Below, piece after piece: positions 37,201 through 46,347 of a DNA stretch of 63,550 nt (positions within the stretch are counted from its first letter, which is position 1; every line of letters starts with the position of its first letter). The stretch comes from Roseospirillum parvum (GTDB lineage Bacteria; Pseudomonadota; Alphaproteobacteria; Rhodospirillales; Rhodospirillaceae). The notes beneath the pieces are model-generated. The model saw only the letters and a list, made by a program, of their open reading frames with translations. It ran no database searches and had not been told where the DNA came from. Location: assembly GCF_900100455.1 (NCBI RefSeq), contig NZ_FNCV01000012.1, positions 1 to 63,550 on the forward strand, written 5' to 3'. A program made the position numbers and the translations under genes.

Positions 37201-39850
37201 ACGTCTGGGCGAGTCCGTCGCGGCGGGTGCGGTGCATGTCCTCCGGCGCGATCTTGTCCCGCAGGAGACGCGCGACCTTCTGGCCGCCACCGCGCGTGTC
37301 GTGCTCCATGCCCGGCGCGGATCCGTGGCCGACCAGATCGCGCGGGTCGAAAGGCCCGCCACCGGCGCGCGCCCCAAGGCCAGGCATCCGGACGCCCGAC
37401 CCGCGCAGGGGCCGCGCCGGTCCGCGCCCGGTGGCGCCGATCTTGAGTATTTCAATGGCTTCGGGGGCTTCGATCGCGAAGGACGGGAGTATGTCACGGT
37501 CCTGACGGGCGACGAGACCACACCCGCGCCCTGGATCAACGTGATCGCCAACGCCGAGTTCGGCTTTCAGGTGTCGGCGGAGGGCGCGGGCTACACCTGG
37601 GCCGTGAACAGCCGCGAGAACCCGTTGACGCGCTGGTCCAACGACCCGGTGATCGACCCGTCGGGCGAGGCCATCCTGGTGCGGGACGAGAGCACCGGGG
37701 CGGTCTGGAGCCCGATGGCGCGGCCCGGGCGCGATGGCGGAACCTACGTGGCGCGCCACGGCTTCGGGTACAGCCGGTTCGAGCACGAGGCGGAGGGCGT
37801 GGCCCTCGACCTGATCCAGTTCGTTCCGCGCGCCGACCCGATCAAGATCTCGCGCCTGACCCTGCGCAACCGGTCCGGCCAACGGCGGCGTCTGTCGGTC
37901 ACCGCCGCTGTCGAATGGATGGTCGGCATCGCCCCGGGAACCGCCTCGCCCTTCCTGCTGACCGGACGCGACGACGAGACCGGGGCGATTTTCACGCGCA
38001 ACCCGTGGGGACCGGGATTTCCGGATCGGGTCGCCTTCACCGACCTGGGCGGACGGCAGACGAGCTGGACCACGGACCGCGCCGCGTTGCACGGCGGCGT
38101 CGGTGCGCCGGTGTCGGACACGGCCGGCGTGGGGCTCGACCGCTGTGTGGCCCTGACCGCCGCCATCGATCTCGCGGACGGCGAGGAGACCGACGTCGTC
38201 TGGTTCATGGGCGAATGCGCCTCGGACGCCGACGCCCGCGCCCTGATCGCGCGGTTCCGACGGGCCGATCTCGACGCCGTCCTGGCCGCCGTCACGGACC
38301 ATTGGACCGGGCTGCTGGGCGCGGTGCAGGTCAGGACCCCCGACCGCGCCATGGACATCATGCTCAACGGGTGGCTGCTCTATCAAACCCTCGCGTGCCG
38401 CATCCTGGCCCGATCGGGGTTCTATCAGGCCAGCGGCGCCTATGGCTTCCGCGACCAGTTGCAGGACGGCATGGCCCTGACCTTCGCCTGTCCGGAGGAG
38501 GCGCGGACCCACCTGCTGCGCGCCGCCGCCCGGCAGTTCGTCGAGGGCGATGTGCAACACTGGTGGCTGCCGCACTCCGGTCAGGGCACGCGGACCCGCA
38601 TTTCCGACGACCGGATCTGGTTGGTGTTCGCCGTCGCCAGCTATGTGATGACCAGCGGGGACGCCGGGGTCCTGGACGAACCCGTGTCCTTCCTGGCGGG
38701 GCCGGGCCTGAAGCCGGGCGCCCACGATGCCTTTTTCACACCGACTCTCTCGGATCGGCGGGCGTCGCTGTTCGAACACTGCGCCCTGGCCCTCGACCGG
38801 AGCCTGGCCCTGCTGGGGCCGCATGGCCTGCCGCTGATGGGCACGGGCGACTGGAACGACGGCATGAACCGGGTCGGAGAGGACGGTCAGGGCGAAAGCG
38901 TGTGGCTGGCCTGGCTGATGGCCCGCACCGTCGCACTGTTCGCGCCCCTCGCCACGGACCGCGGCGATGCCCGCGCCCAGGGGTGGCGGGATCAGGCCGC
39001 CGGGATCGTGGCGGCGGTCGAACGCGAGGCTTGGGACGGCGACTGGTACCGACGGGCCACCTTTGACGACGGCACGTGGCTGGGCACACGGGACGGCGAT
39101 GCCTGCCGCATCGATTCCATCGCCCAATCCTGGGCTGTCCTGTCAGAAGTGGCGGACCCGGACCGCGCCGCCCGCGCCATGGCCGCGCTGGACCGGCATC
39201 TGGTCCGGCGGCAGGACCGTCTGGTTCTGCTGTTCACCCCACCCTTCGACTCAACCACGCACGATCCCGGCTACATCCGGGGCTATCCCCCGGGTTTGCG
39301 GGAGAACGGCGGCCAGTACACCCATGCCGCCATGTGGGCGATCCTCGCGTTCGCCAAGCTTGGCGATGGCGCCAAAGCCGCAGAGCTGTTCGCCATGCTC
39401 AACCCGATCACCCACGCCCGGCGGCACGATGATGTCCAACGATACAAGGTCGAACCTTATGTGGTCGCCGCCGATGTCTATTCCCAACCACCCCACGTCG
39501 GACGCGGCGGGTGGACATGGTACACCGGGTCGGCGGCCTGGATGTACCGCGCCGGGGTCGAGGGCATTCTCGGCCTGCGGCGGGAGGGGGGCGACCTGGT
39601 CGTCGATCCGCGGATCCCGGAGACCTGGCCCGGGTTCGAGGCCACCGTCACCGTGGCCGGAACCCGCTGCGACATTCGGGTGAAGACCGCCCTTGCCTTC
39701 ACTGAAGACCAACCCTGCGTGGCCCTGGATGGCGCCCTGATCGCCGCCGGCGCCGGCGCCGCCCGTATCCCCCTGGATGGGATGCCACATGCTCTTGTCA
39801 TCACGCTGACAACAGAATCCGCTCAGCCGCAATGCGACGGAGGCCATTGA
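31283..39850 (+). CDS. ndvB: Cyclic beta-1,2-glucan synthase (NdvB/ChvB family)
   Basis: A 2855-residue inner-membrane enzyme; the family is about 2800-2900 long. The start at 31283 (MQSLRHPGIRRR) has a GGAGG site 11 nt upstream. After an N-terminal cytoplasmic region come membrane helices near residues 415-465, then the GT84 transferase with the DxD segment ITLDADTRLP near 632 and the QxxRW-type motif KRQHRWIRGDW near 778. Further helices follow near 820-860 and 945-1000. A glucoamylase-like domain fills about 1030-1500. The C-terminal GH94 phosphorylase part has the catalytic Asp in GTGDWNDGMN near 2522. It makes periplasmic cyclic glucans used in osmotic adaptation. No truncation seen. Confidence 0.93.
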   Translation: MQSLRHPGIRRRPSSAPLWVGPAPIREERFGLDRLERHAESLAVAQQVTARPPRVPPLDRRLKSNATALLADYRSSAAEAEKGGDIVPAAEWLLDNYHLVEKQIRQIHDHLPAGYYRQLPKLAAGPLAGYPRVFGLAWAFVAHTDSHIDPVMLRCFIKAYQRVQPLMIGELWAVAITLRIVLVENLRRLSAQIVLGRSERSDADTLADRLLASAGAKAALDADIATRAVGPLSEVFAAQLAKRLRDQDPTMTPAIGWLSERLEQQGGSIEQVVSRTQQRLGYSNVSVRNVINSMRLISDIDWAEFVESISLVDERLRAAGRFADMDFPTRDLYRAAIETLARGSVLSEGDVTDHAIRAANEAARTAPTQDMAERVGDPGFHLIGHGRRALEQAIGFRPTYPARLGRLGRDMGLAGYVAAMVVMTLLVLALPLWCLSLTGLGWGGLAIFAILAAVPATEVATALVNRLATWRHRPIILPGFELATGIPGSARTLVAVPTLLTRETDLRDQVETLEVHYLSGSGGDITFALLSDGADADHEVVDSDAGLLSVAVEAIAALNRRHGPGPAGDRFLFLHRHRRFNPKQGVWMGWERKRGKLVELNRLLRGATDTSFAAVGGVAPHVPEGVRYVITLDADTRLPRDAARRLVGKMSHPLNRPILDPALRRVTDGYGILQPRVTPSLPRGAEGSLFQRVFSGPAGMDPYAAAVSDVYQDVFAEGSFAGKGIYDVDAFEAAMSGRVPENALLSHDLFEGLWVRAGLASDVEVVEDFPNRHDVAAKRQHRWIRGDWQLLPWVFGHWTGPGAPTPLGRWKMLDNLRRSLLAPFLLFALVACWVMPTPAAWVGIGFVLAAMALPAFLPSAFAILPRRSGLTARSHFDTLGKGVWLAMVQVFLSVCFLPDQTRRAVDAIGRTVRRLFVTRRNLLEWTTAATSTAAPRLDLRGFYATMRGGVTLGLILAGAAVVIAPSSWLVILPVAVSWAAMPAIAYRISRPTPRARRLVVSDADRAALRLVARRTWRFFETFVTKADSFLPPDNFQVDPAPVLAHRTSPTNIGLYLLSTVAARDFGWAGTTETVERLEATLTAMDGLARYKGHFFNWYDTRDGHVLDPAYVSSVDSGNLAGHLIALANACEDWATPAPGKPDAPPNAPEVDVRAGLTDTVRLARLAIADLPAAPRGQGPSVSACLDEIETLLEGAQGLDLVFAPLNRLAGKAADAVRDSLPMADDDDLASDPLFWIDALRTAGLSHARDRHLDHNAARHLADRLRGLAAQARAMALAMDFTGLLNPERMLLSIGYSLADNGLDANCYDLLASEARLASLFAIAKGDVPTRHWFRLGRGATPMGGGSALISWSGSMFEYLMPSLVMRAPIGSVLEQTNRLAVAAQQGHARTLDIPWGVSESAFNARDPELTYQYSSFGVPGLGLKRGLAGDAVVAPYASALGAMVDPHGARRNFDRLTGMGALGRHGFFDALDFTHSRIPEGETVAIVRTFMAHHQGMTIVALANAVTDGRMRDRFHRDPMIKACELLLQERVPQDVAVARPDLEGVRTPVAAITSAGAATRRLSVAASGAPATHLLSNGRYAVMLTATGGGYSRWGNIAVTRWREDAAPEDGGTFIVLRDRATGKRWTASASPTGEGGRQGHVLFSEDHAQFTGHDGTLTTTMDVLVSGEDDGEVRRVSLTNSGWRPRDIELTSYTELVLAPVAADAAHPAFSRMFVQTAHLPEFEALTATRRPRSPDDPGVWAAHFAVVEGDIAADPEFETDRARFLGRGAGTLAGAVAMQDGRTLSNTVGTVLDPVFSLRRCVTIPGGSVARVSFWTVAASTRAALLDLIDKHHDRNAFDRAKTLAWTQGQVELRHIGIGAAQAADFQTLAAPILYQDPRYRMSVEAISRAAGPQSGLWPLGISGDLPIVLLRIDDSADMAAVGQMLQAHEYWRMKQVAVDLVIVNEHPASYIQDLQAALEAAVRKSQSRPRLGESVAAGAVHVLRRDLVPQETRDLLAATARVVLHARRGSVADQIARVERPATGARPKARHPDARPAQGPRRSAPGGADLEYFNGFGGFDREGREYVTVLTGDETTPAPWINVIANAEFGFQVSAEGAGYTWAVNSRENPLTRWSNDPVIDPSGEAILVRDESTGAVWSPMARPGRDGGTYVARHGFGYSRFEHEAEGVALDLIQFVPRADPIKISRLTLRNRSGQRRRLSVTAAVEWMVGIAPGTASPFLLTGRDDETGAIFTRNPWGPGFPDRVAFTDLGGRQTSWTTDRAALHGGVGAPVSDTAGVGLDRCVALTAAIDLADGEETDVVWFMGECASDADARALIARFRRADLDAVLAAVTDHWTGLLGAVQVRTPDRAMDIMLNGWLLYQTLACRILARSGFYQASGAYGFRDQLQDGMALTFACPEEARTHLLRAAARQFVEGDVQHWWLPHSGQGTRTRISDDRIWLVFAVASYVMTSGDAGVLDEPVSFLAGPGLKPGAHDAFFTPTLSDRRASLFEHCALALDRSLALLGPHGLPLMGTGDWNDGMNRVGEDGQGESVWLAWLMARTVALFAPLATDRGDARAQGWRDQAAGIVAAVEREAWDGDWYRRATFDDGTWLGTRDGDACRIDSIAQSWAVLSEVADPDRAARAMAALDRHLVRRQDRLVLLFTPPFDSTTHDPGYIRGYPPGLRENGGQYTHAAMWAILAFAKLGDGAKAAELFAMLNPITHARRHDDVQRYKVEPYVVAADVYSQPPHVGRGGWTWYTGSAAWMYRAGVEGILGLRREGGDLVVDPRIPETWPGFEATVTVAGTRCDIRVKTALAFTEDQPCVALDGALIAAGAGAARIPLDGMPHALVITLTTESAQPQCDGGH

Positions 39851-40061
39851 CGAAGATATGCGGCAGAAAAATCGGCATCGTTCCGCATAAAAAAAATGTG
39901 ATGAGTTAAAAAACAAAGGATATCACAAAAAAAATGTCCCGAAGCTTAACGATTCCTGCAACAATACGTATTGGGGAATGACTTAGATTCTCTTTTTGGT
40001 CGGCATCCGCAACGGCCCGGTCGGCCGATGGTCCCGAGGTCCCCAACCTGGCAGAGGCGCC

Positions 40062-43000
40062 ATGATGTCCAAGCGCAAGTCCTCGTTTCCCATCGTCGGA
40101 GTTGGCGCTTCGGCCGGTGGCATCGCCGCCCTGAACACCTTCTTTGACCACATGCCACCGGACAGCGGCATGGCCTTCGTGGTCATCCTGCACCTGGATC
40201 CATCCCAGGCCAGCCGCGTCGCCGAGATCATCGCCACGCACACGGCCATGCCCGTGGTCCAGGCCGAGCAGGGGATGCCGGTCGAACCGGACCGGGTCTA
40301 CGTCATCCCGCCGGCCACCCTTCTGGGTCTGGGCGACGAGATCTTCCGGCTTGAAGAGATGAACCCGGAGCGGGTGCGCCGCCGCCCGGTGGACCATTTC
40401 TTCACGGCGGTGGCCGCGCTGCGCGGCGAGCGCGCGGTGGGGGTCATTCTTTCCGGCACCGGCAGCAACGGGTCGGAAGGGATCCGCCGCATCAAGGAAG
40501 CGGGCGGCCTGATCGCGGTCCAGGACCCCGAAACGGCGGAATACCCGGGCATGCCCCAGAACGCCGTTGCGACCGGGCTGGCCGATATCGTCCTGCCGGT
40601 GGAGGCCCTGCCGGACACGATCCGCCGCGTGATCCTGCACGACGAAACCGTCTCACAACCAGTAAAGGGACCGGGGCCGACCGTATCCTCGCCGCCGCTG
40701 GATGCCATTCTGGACGCCATTCGCACCGAGACCGGGCACGAATTCCAATGCTACAAGGACGCCATGATCGGCCGGCGCGTGCAGCGCCGCATGGGCCTGA
40801 AGGGTCTGCGGACGATCACCGATTATCTGGACCTTGTCCGCCAGAACCCCCAGGAAGCATCAGCCCTGGCGCGCGACCTGCTGATCAACGTCACCAGCTT
40901 TTTCCGCGACCCGGAAGCCTGGGAAGACCTCAGAGCGCAGGTCATTGCGCCGATGGTTGCGGAGCGGGACCCGGACCGCCCGATCCGCGCCTGGGTCGCG
41001 GGCTGCGCCACGGGAGAGGAAGCCTATACCCTTGCCATGCTGCTGATCGAGGCGACCGAGGCGGCACAAGGCTCCGTGTCGGTGCGGATCTTCGCCACGG
41101 ATGCCAGCGAAGACGCGCTGGCCGTCGGTCGCGACGGGGTGTATCCCGCCAGCGTCATCGAAACACTGCCGCCCGCGCGCATCGAGCGGTTCTTTTCCCC
41201 GGAGGACGATGCCTTTCGGGTCCGCCCGATCCTGCGCGATGCCATCACCTTCGCACCGCAGAACCTGCTTCGGGATCCCCCGTTCTCTCGCATGGATCTG
41301 ATCGTCTGTCGGAACGTTCTCATCTACCTCAAACCGGATGTGCAACGGAAGTTGTTGGCCCTGTTCCGGTTCGCGTTGCGCCAGGGCGGCGCCTTGTTTC
41401 TGGGGTCCGTCGAAACCGCGCTGGGAGCGAACGAAGGATTCAAGGCGATCTCGAAGCGGTGGCGTATTCACCGCCGGACCGGGCCGGTCCCGCGCGACGG
41501 GGTTGAGTTTCCGGTCGTGGGCGGCCCGCCGACCGGCGCTCAAGGGGTCGCTTCAACGTCGGGCAGCGCGCCGACAGCGCCGCATCGCGACCACAGCGAA
41601 CTGGCGCGGCGCGCGCTGCTTGACCGGTTCGCGCCGGCCGCCGTGCTGACGGACTCCGATCTGCGCCTTCTGTCGGTGCATGGAGATACCACGCCCTTTC
41701 TGCGCCACCCCGACGGCGAGCAGACGCGCGACCTGACGCGGCACCTGCGCGATGCCCTGCCCCACACGGTCCGCAACCTGCGGCAAAGAGCCCTGGCGCA
41801 GCGACGCACGCAGAGCGGTCAGGTCGTGATGACGGGCCAGGACCTCCACCACGCCGTGACGGTAGCCGTGGCGCCGCTCTCCAGTGGCCAGGGCGATACG
41901 CTTCTGCTGATCACCTTCGATCGAAACGGCGCGCGCGACAGTGCGCCTCTTAGGGCACCGCATCCCGAGGCGGCCAATCCGCACCCCGCGGATGACCAGG
42001 CAGAGACGCCCGCCACGCTGGAACAGCACCTTCTGGCGACACAGGAACAATTGAGACTGACCGTGCGCCAGCTTGAAGGCGCGAACGAGGACCTGAAAGC
42101 CTCGAACGAAGAAATCATGACGATGAACGAGGAGCTTCAGTCCACAAACGAGGAACTGGAAAGCTCAAAGGAAGAGCTGCAGTCCCTGAACGAGGAGCTG
42201 AATACGGTCAACAGTCAGCTTCAGAACAAGGTTCAGGAACTGGAAAGCAAAAGCAACGACCTCAACAATCTTCTTAACAGTACCGACACCCCGACGCTGT
42301 TTCTGGATCAGGCCATGACCGTGCGCTGGTTCACGCCGGGTTTGCGGCGTCTGGTCGATCTGACACCCGGCGACATGGGGCGCCCCTTTGCCAGCTTTGC
42401 CCGCAAGGTCGTGGACGAAACCTTCGAGGCGGACGCCAGCAGCGTTCTGTCCACGTTGACCCCCAACGAGCGACAGGTGCCCGGCACCCAGGGCGATCAG
42501 TGGTTCCTGCGGCGCATTCTTCCGTATCGGACGGAGGACGACCGTATTGAAGGCATCGTGGTGACGTACATCGACATCACCGAACGGCGCCACTACGAGC
42601 AGAAGCTTCAGTCGGCCAAGGATTTCGCCGAGGCGATCGTCGAAACCGTGCGGGCCCCCCTGCTCATCCTCGATCCCGAACAAAGGGTGGTGTCCGCGAA
42701 CCCCGCCTTTTATGACCACTTCCGCATCTCGCCGGGCATGGCTGAAGGGCACTTCCTGTCCGAACTGGGCTCGGGACAATGGAACATCCCCGACCTCCAC
42801 CGTCTCCTGACGGACGAGCTGCCGACCAAAAAAGAAACGGGCGGCTACGAGGTCGAACACGTCTTTTCCGGACTTGGAAGCCGCACCATTCTGATCAATG
42901 CGATGCGCCTGGACAGCATGGACCTGATCCTGCTGTCCCTTGAGGATGTCACGCAGGAGCGCCACGACGAAGCCCGGCGCCGTGAGCGTGAAACGCATCA

Positions 43001-45230
43001 GGCCCTGCGGATCGAATTGTCCGACCGGTTGCGGGACCTTGCCGACCCGGCCGCCGCCCAGGCCGTCGGATGCGAGATTCTGGCGCGACACCTTGGCGTC
43101 AGCCAGGCCATCTATGCCGAGATCACGCCCACGCGTGACGAAGCCGTCGTTGCGCAGGACTGGACGGATGGCACCCTCGCGAGCATGGCGGGTTGTCATC
43201 CCCTTGGAGATTTCGGATCGGCGATCCTCGCCGACCTCACCAATGGCAGGACGGTGGCCGTCGCCGATGTCCGCAAGGACCTGGACCCGTCCGCATCGGA
43301 TGAGCCCGGCCTATTCGCGGCCCGCTCGGTCGGGGCCTTCCTGATGGCGCCCCTTGTCAAGGGCGACAGACTGGCCGGGGTGTTCGGCGTCCTCTCCTCC
43401 ACCGGGCCGAGACCGTGGAGTAGCGGCGACGTGGCCCTTGTTGAGGACATCGCCACCCGGATTTGGTCGGAGGTCGGGCGGGCGCGCGCGCAGGAGGCCC
43501 TTCAGGACAAGGAAGAGCGTCTGCGGCTGGCGGTCGATGCCAGCGAAGGTGGCGTGTTCGCGTTCGACATCAGCCAGGACAATCAGACCTTCGTCAGTGA
43601 TCGGTGCGCCGAAATTCTTGGGGTCTCACCCACCGAGTGGCCGGACAATGACCACCTTGATGCATGGCTGCCGGACCGGGTTCATCCCGGCGATGCAGCC
43701 CAGGTGATGGGCCGGGTCGCCGAACTGATGGACGGCGGGACTGACAGACTGGACCTTGATTTCCGTGTTCGGCTGGCGGACGAAACGTCGCGCTGGGTCA
43801 GGGTGGTTGCGCAGGCGGCGCGACGGTCCGACGAAGACCGCGCCCAGCGCATCACCGGCATTCTGTTCGATATCGATGCGCGCAAAACCGTCGAGGAGCG
43901 GCTGGCCCACCTGGCGTTGCATGACCCCCTGACCGGATTGCCGAACCGATCCTTGTTCGGCAATCGGCTGGAAACCGCCCTGACACAGGCAAGTCGGCAG
44001 GACAATCGGGTCGCCCTGGCCATGCTGGACATCGACAAATTCAAGGACATCAATGACACGCTCGGCCACCCTTGCGGTGATCGCCTGCTGTGCCGGGTTG
44101 CCGAGATGGGCGCCGCCGCCCTCCGCCCCCTTGATACCCTGGCTCGCCTTGGCGGTGACGAGTTCGCCGTGATCCTGCCGGACCTCGACTCCGGCGCGGA
44201 TGCCAGCCACGTGCTCGACCGTCTGCTTGGTGGACTTGATCTGAGCGTTGGGGATCAGGATCAACAGGTGAACGCAGGCCTGAGCCTGGGGGTCGCCGTC
44301 TTTCCCGAGGACGGCGGCGATCCGGAATCGCTGTTGCGGCATGCCGATCTCGCGCTTTACCGCGCCAAGGACCTGGGGGGCGACCAGATGGTCTTCTTCG
44401 AACCGGCGCTGGGCGTCGCGGTCGAACGTCGGCGATCTCTTGCGGCCGGGCTTAAGCTGGCCCTTTCTGAGGGTCAGTTCGAGGTCTACTACCAGCCGCT
44501 GCTGGATCTCCGTGATGGCCGTGTTGTCAGCACCGAGGCGCTTGTTCGCTGGAATCATCCGACGAGCGGTCTGATCATGCCGGATGATTTCATCCGTCTG
44601 GCCGAAGAGACGGGAGAGATCATACCCCTGGGGCGGTGGGTTCTGGATCAGGCGATGCGACAGGCCCGTCGCTGGCAGGATGAAGGGTTGACGTTGAAAA
44701 TGGCCGTCAACCTGTCTGCGAAGGAACTCACGAACCCACTGATCCTCGACAGTATCGACGGGTGCCTTCAGGCGCATGGCATGACCGCCGAGGCGATGGA
44801 GCTTGAGTTGACTGAAAGCGCCTTGTTCAGCCAGGACGCCACCGAAACCGAAACGTTTGTGGACGGTGCCAGGCGGCGCAACTTCGCCTTGACCATCGAC
44901 GACTTCGGGACCGGCTTCAGCGCGTTCAGCTATCTGAATTACCTCCCCATCACCAAGATCAAGCTGGACCGCTCGTTCATTGCCGCGATTAGCGACGCGG
45001 ACCACGAGGCCCTGGTGGGCGGACTGGTCGATCTGGGCCATCGGCTTGGCTGTCGGGTCACCGGGGAGGGAGTCGAGACCGTCGAACAGTTGCGGTTCCT
45101 TCTCCGCGTTGGCTGTGACGAAGCCCAAGGGTTTCTGATTGCCCATCCAACGCCGGCGGGGGAGGTGTCGGCCGTCGTGCGAGAGATCAACCAACGCGGC
45201 TTGTCGGCGTTCCTGCCGGACGAAACGTGA
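40062..45230 (+). CDS. CheB-CheR-PAS-GAF-GGDEF-EAL signalling fusion
   Basis: A 1722-residue protein starting MMSKRKSSFPIVGVG at 40062. Order: CheB methylesterase (1-190; Ser in GVGASAGG, His in ILHLDPS, but Asn in GTGSNG where the catalytic Asp is usual); CheR methyltransferase (about 205-470, CATGEEAYTLAM, CRNVLIYLKP); linker; coiled-coil (656-736); two PAS domains (745-970); GAF (985-1140); PAS (1160-1280); GGDEF (LGGDEFAVIL near 1363); EAL (TEALVRWNHP near 1490, with NLSAKEL, ELELTES, DDFGTG, KLDRSFI and GEGVET). Both c-di-GMP domains look catalytically complete. There is no histidine kinase or receiver. It should link a methylation-type sensor to c-di-GMP turnover. Confidence 0.93.
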   Translation: MMSKRKSSFPIVGVGASAGGIAALNTFFDHMPPDSGMAFVVILHLDPSQASRVAEIIATHTAMPVVQAEQGMPVEPDRVYVIPPATLLGLGDEIFRLEEMNPERVRRRPVDHFFTAVAALRGERAVGVILSGTGSNGSEGIRRIKEAGGLIAVQDPETAEYPGMPQNAVATGLADIVLPVEALPDTIRRVILHDETVSQPVKGPGPTVSSPPLDAILDAIRTETGHEFQCYKDAMIGRRVQRRMGLKGLRTITDYLDLVRQNPQEASALARDLLINVTSFFRDPEAWEDLRAQVIAPMVAERDPDRPIRAWVAGCATGEEAYTLAMLLIEATEAAQGSVSVRIFATDASEDALAVGRDGVYPASVIETLPPARIERFFSPEDDAFRVRPILRDAITFAPQNLLRDPPFSRMDLIVCRNVLIYLKPDVQRKLLALFRFALRQGGALFLGSVETALGANEGFKAISKRWRIHRRTGPVPRDGVEFPVVGGPPTGAQGVASTSGSAPTAPHRDHSELARRALLDRFAPAAVLTDSDLRLLSVHGDTTPFLRHPDGEQTRDLTRHLRDALPHTVRNLRQRALAQRRTQSGQVVMTGQDLHHAVTVAVAPLSSGQGDTLLLITFDRNGARDSAPLRAPHPEAANPHPADDQAETPATLEQHLLATQEQLRLTVRQLEGANEDLKASNEEIMTMNEELQSTNEELESSKEELQSLNEELNTVNSQLQNKVQELESKSNDLNNLLNSTDTPTLFLDQAMTVRWFTPGLRRLVDLTPGDMGRPFASFARKVVDETFEADASSVLSTLTPNERQVPGTQGDQWFLRRILPYRTEDDRIEGIVVTYIDITERRHYEQKLQSAKDFAEAIVETVRAPLLILDPEQRVVSANPAFYDHFRISPGMAEGHFLSELGSGQWNIPDLHRLLTDELPTKKETGGYEVEHVFSGLGSRTILINAMRLDSMDLILLSLEDVTQERHDEARRRERETHQALRIELSDRLRDLADPAAAQAVGCEILARHLGVSQAIYAEITPTRDEAVVAQDWTDGTLASMAGCHPLGDFGSAILADLTNGRTVAVADVRKDLDPSASDEPGLFAARSVGAFLMAPLVKGDRLAGVFGVLSSTGPRPWSSGDVALVEDIATRIWSEVGRARAQEALQDKEERLRLAVDASEGGVFAFDISQDNQTFVSDRCAEILGVSPTEWPDNDHLDAWLPDRVHPGDAAQVMGRVAELMDGGTDRLDLDFRVRLADETSRWVRVVAQAARRSDEDRAQRITGILFDIDARKTVEERLAHLALHDPLTGLPNRSLFGNRLETALTQASRQDNRVALAMLDIDKFKDINDTLGHPCGDRLLCRVAEMGAAALRPLDTLARLGGDEFAVILPDLDSGADASHVLDRLLGGLDLSVGDQDQQVNAGLSLGVAVFPEDGGDPESLLRHADLALYRAKDLGGDQMVFFEPALGVAVERRRSLAAGLKLALSEGQFEVYYQPLLDLRDGRVVSTEALVRWNHPTSGLIMPDDFIRLAEETGEIIPLGRWVLDQAMRQARRWQDEGLTLKMAVNLSAKELTNPLILDSIDGCLQAHGMTAEAMELELTESALFSQDATETETFVDGARRRNFALTIDDFGTGFSAFSYLNYLPITKIKLDRSFIAAISDADHEALVGGLVDLGHRLGCRVTGEGVETVEQLRFLLRVGCDEAQGFLIAHPTPAGEVSAVVREINQRGLSAFLPDET

Positions 45231-45414
45231 CCCTGCCCAATGACGCCATGAAACGGCGGGGAACGCCGGTTGATCGCAGCCGCGCTAACCTCGATCAGCA
45301 CGGCCTGTCCCGGACCCGTGTACGATTTCCGATCACGATCATGGGTCCCGCACATGGGTTGCCCATCATCAACCGGCGCGGGAGCGAACCCGCGCCAGGA
45401 AGGAAACGCCCAAG

Positions 45415-46215
45415 ATGCACAGTTTCGAGACCGGGGCCCTGTTTGTCGCGAGGTCAACCTGGCGCGTCCTATTGGTCGCGTTCCTTGTTTTGCTGTTCAT
45501 GTCTGTTGCTGTCGCCCAGGACCGGACCGGCCCGACACCCGAGAACGCGCATGACCGCTCTTTTGGTGGAGGCTGGGCCTGTGACGACGGGTATCGTCGG
45601 GAGGACGGCGCCTGCATCGCCATCGTTGTTCCCGAGGATGCTTTTGCGACGGAGCGGTCTTACGGCAACGGCTGGGAATGCCGGCACGGCTTCAAGGACA
45701 TTGACGGGTTGACCTGTCGAAAAGTGGTCGTTCCGCCCAATGCCTACCTGAAGTCGACAGGCGAGGATTGGGCCTGTGATCGCGGATACAGGCGGGTCCG
45801 CGACCGATGTGAAGTCATCGAAAGTCCCACGAACTCTTTTCTGTCAGACGATGCCTATGGGTCCGGATGGGAATGTGATCGCGGCTTTTCGAAAGATTCC
45901 CGCCGGTGCGTGATGATCAACGTTCCTGACAACGCCTATCTGACGAACAAGCGCTATGGCCCGCCCTGGGCCTGCGACCGAGGGTTCGTGGAAAAGGGCG
46001 GCCGATGCGAGCCCATCGTGGTTCCGGACAACGCCTTTCTTGTCGGGGGGGAATTCGGGCCAGGGTGGCAATGCGAGCGCGGGTACGAGCAGGACGGAAA
46101 CACATGCATCCTGATCGTTCCCCCGCCAAACGCCCACATCGACCGGTCGGGGAACAGGTGGGCCTGCAACAGGGGCTTCCGGATGCTGGGCGGACAGTGC
46201 GTGTTGGCGCGCTGA
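45415..46215 (+). CDS. Secreted protein of seven Cys-paired repeats
   Basis: A 266-residue protein with a signal peptide (residues 1-35, hydrophobic VLLVAFLVLLFMSVAVA, then Ala-Gln-Asp). The remainder is seven tandem repeats of about 30-34 residues with consensus NA-x-L-x5-Y-G-x-G-W-x-C-x-R-G-Y/F-x6-C-x4-VP. Each repeat has two Cys, giving 14 in the mature part, likely seven disulfides. The repeats are known in other alphaproteobacterial exported proteins but have no settled function to my knowledge. ATG 45415 follows an AGGAAGG site. Probably periplasmic or surface structural. Confidence 0.8.
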   Translation: MHSFETGALFVARSTWRVLLVAFLVLLFMSVAVAQDRTGPTPENAHDRSFGGGWACDDGYRREDGACIAIVVPEDAFATERSYGNGWECRHGFKDIDGLTCRKVVVPPNAYLKSTGEDWACDRGYRRVRDRCEVIESPTNSFLSDDAYGSGWECDRGFSKDSRRCVMINVPDNAYLTNKRYGPPWACDRGFVEKGGRCEPIVVPDNAFLVGGEFGPGWQCERGYEQDGNTCILIVPPPNAHIDRSGNRWACNRGFRMLGGQCVLAR

Positions 46216-46347
46216 TTGCATGATCGCGCGGACAAAGGCATGGGCCGGGCGGCGGCGCCAGCACACCAAGAATTGCGAAAGTGCGCAGATTATGACCAAA
46301 AAAAGCCGCCTCCGACAGGCCGACACGCCGGCATCCGGAGACCGCAC

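Noticed and set aside
33539-39127. 1862-codon open frame on the minus strand across the glucan synthase gene
   Set aside because: It is a GC-rich antisense shadow of ndvB. It is Gly/Arg/Gln/His-rich, has no domain signatures and no ribosome-binding site, while the plus-strand frame is unmistakable.
39857-39889. Terminator after the glucan synthase gene
   Set aside because: TATGCGG/CCGCATA can pair, but the loop is long and it is followed by an A-run, not a T-run, on the coding strand.
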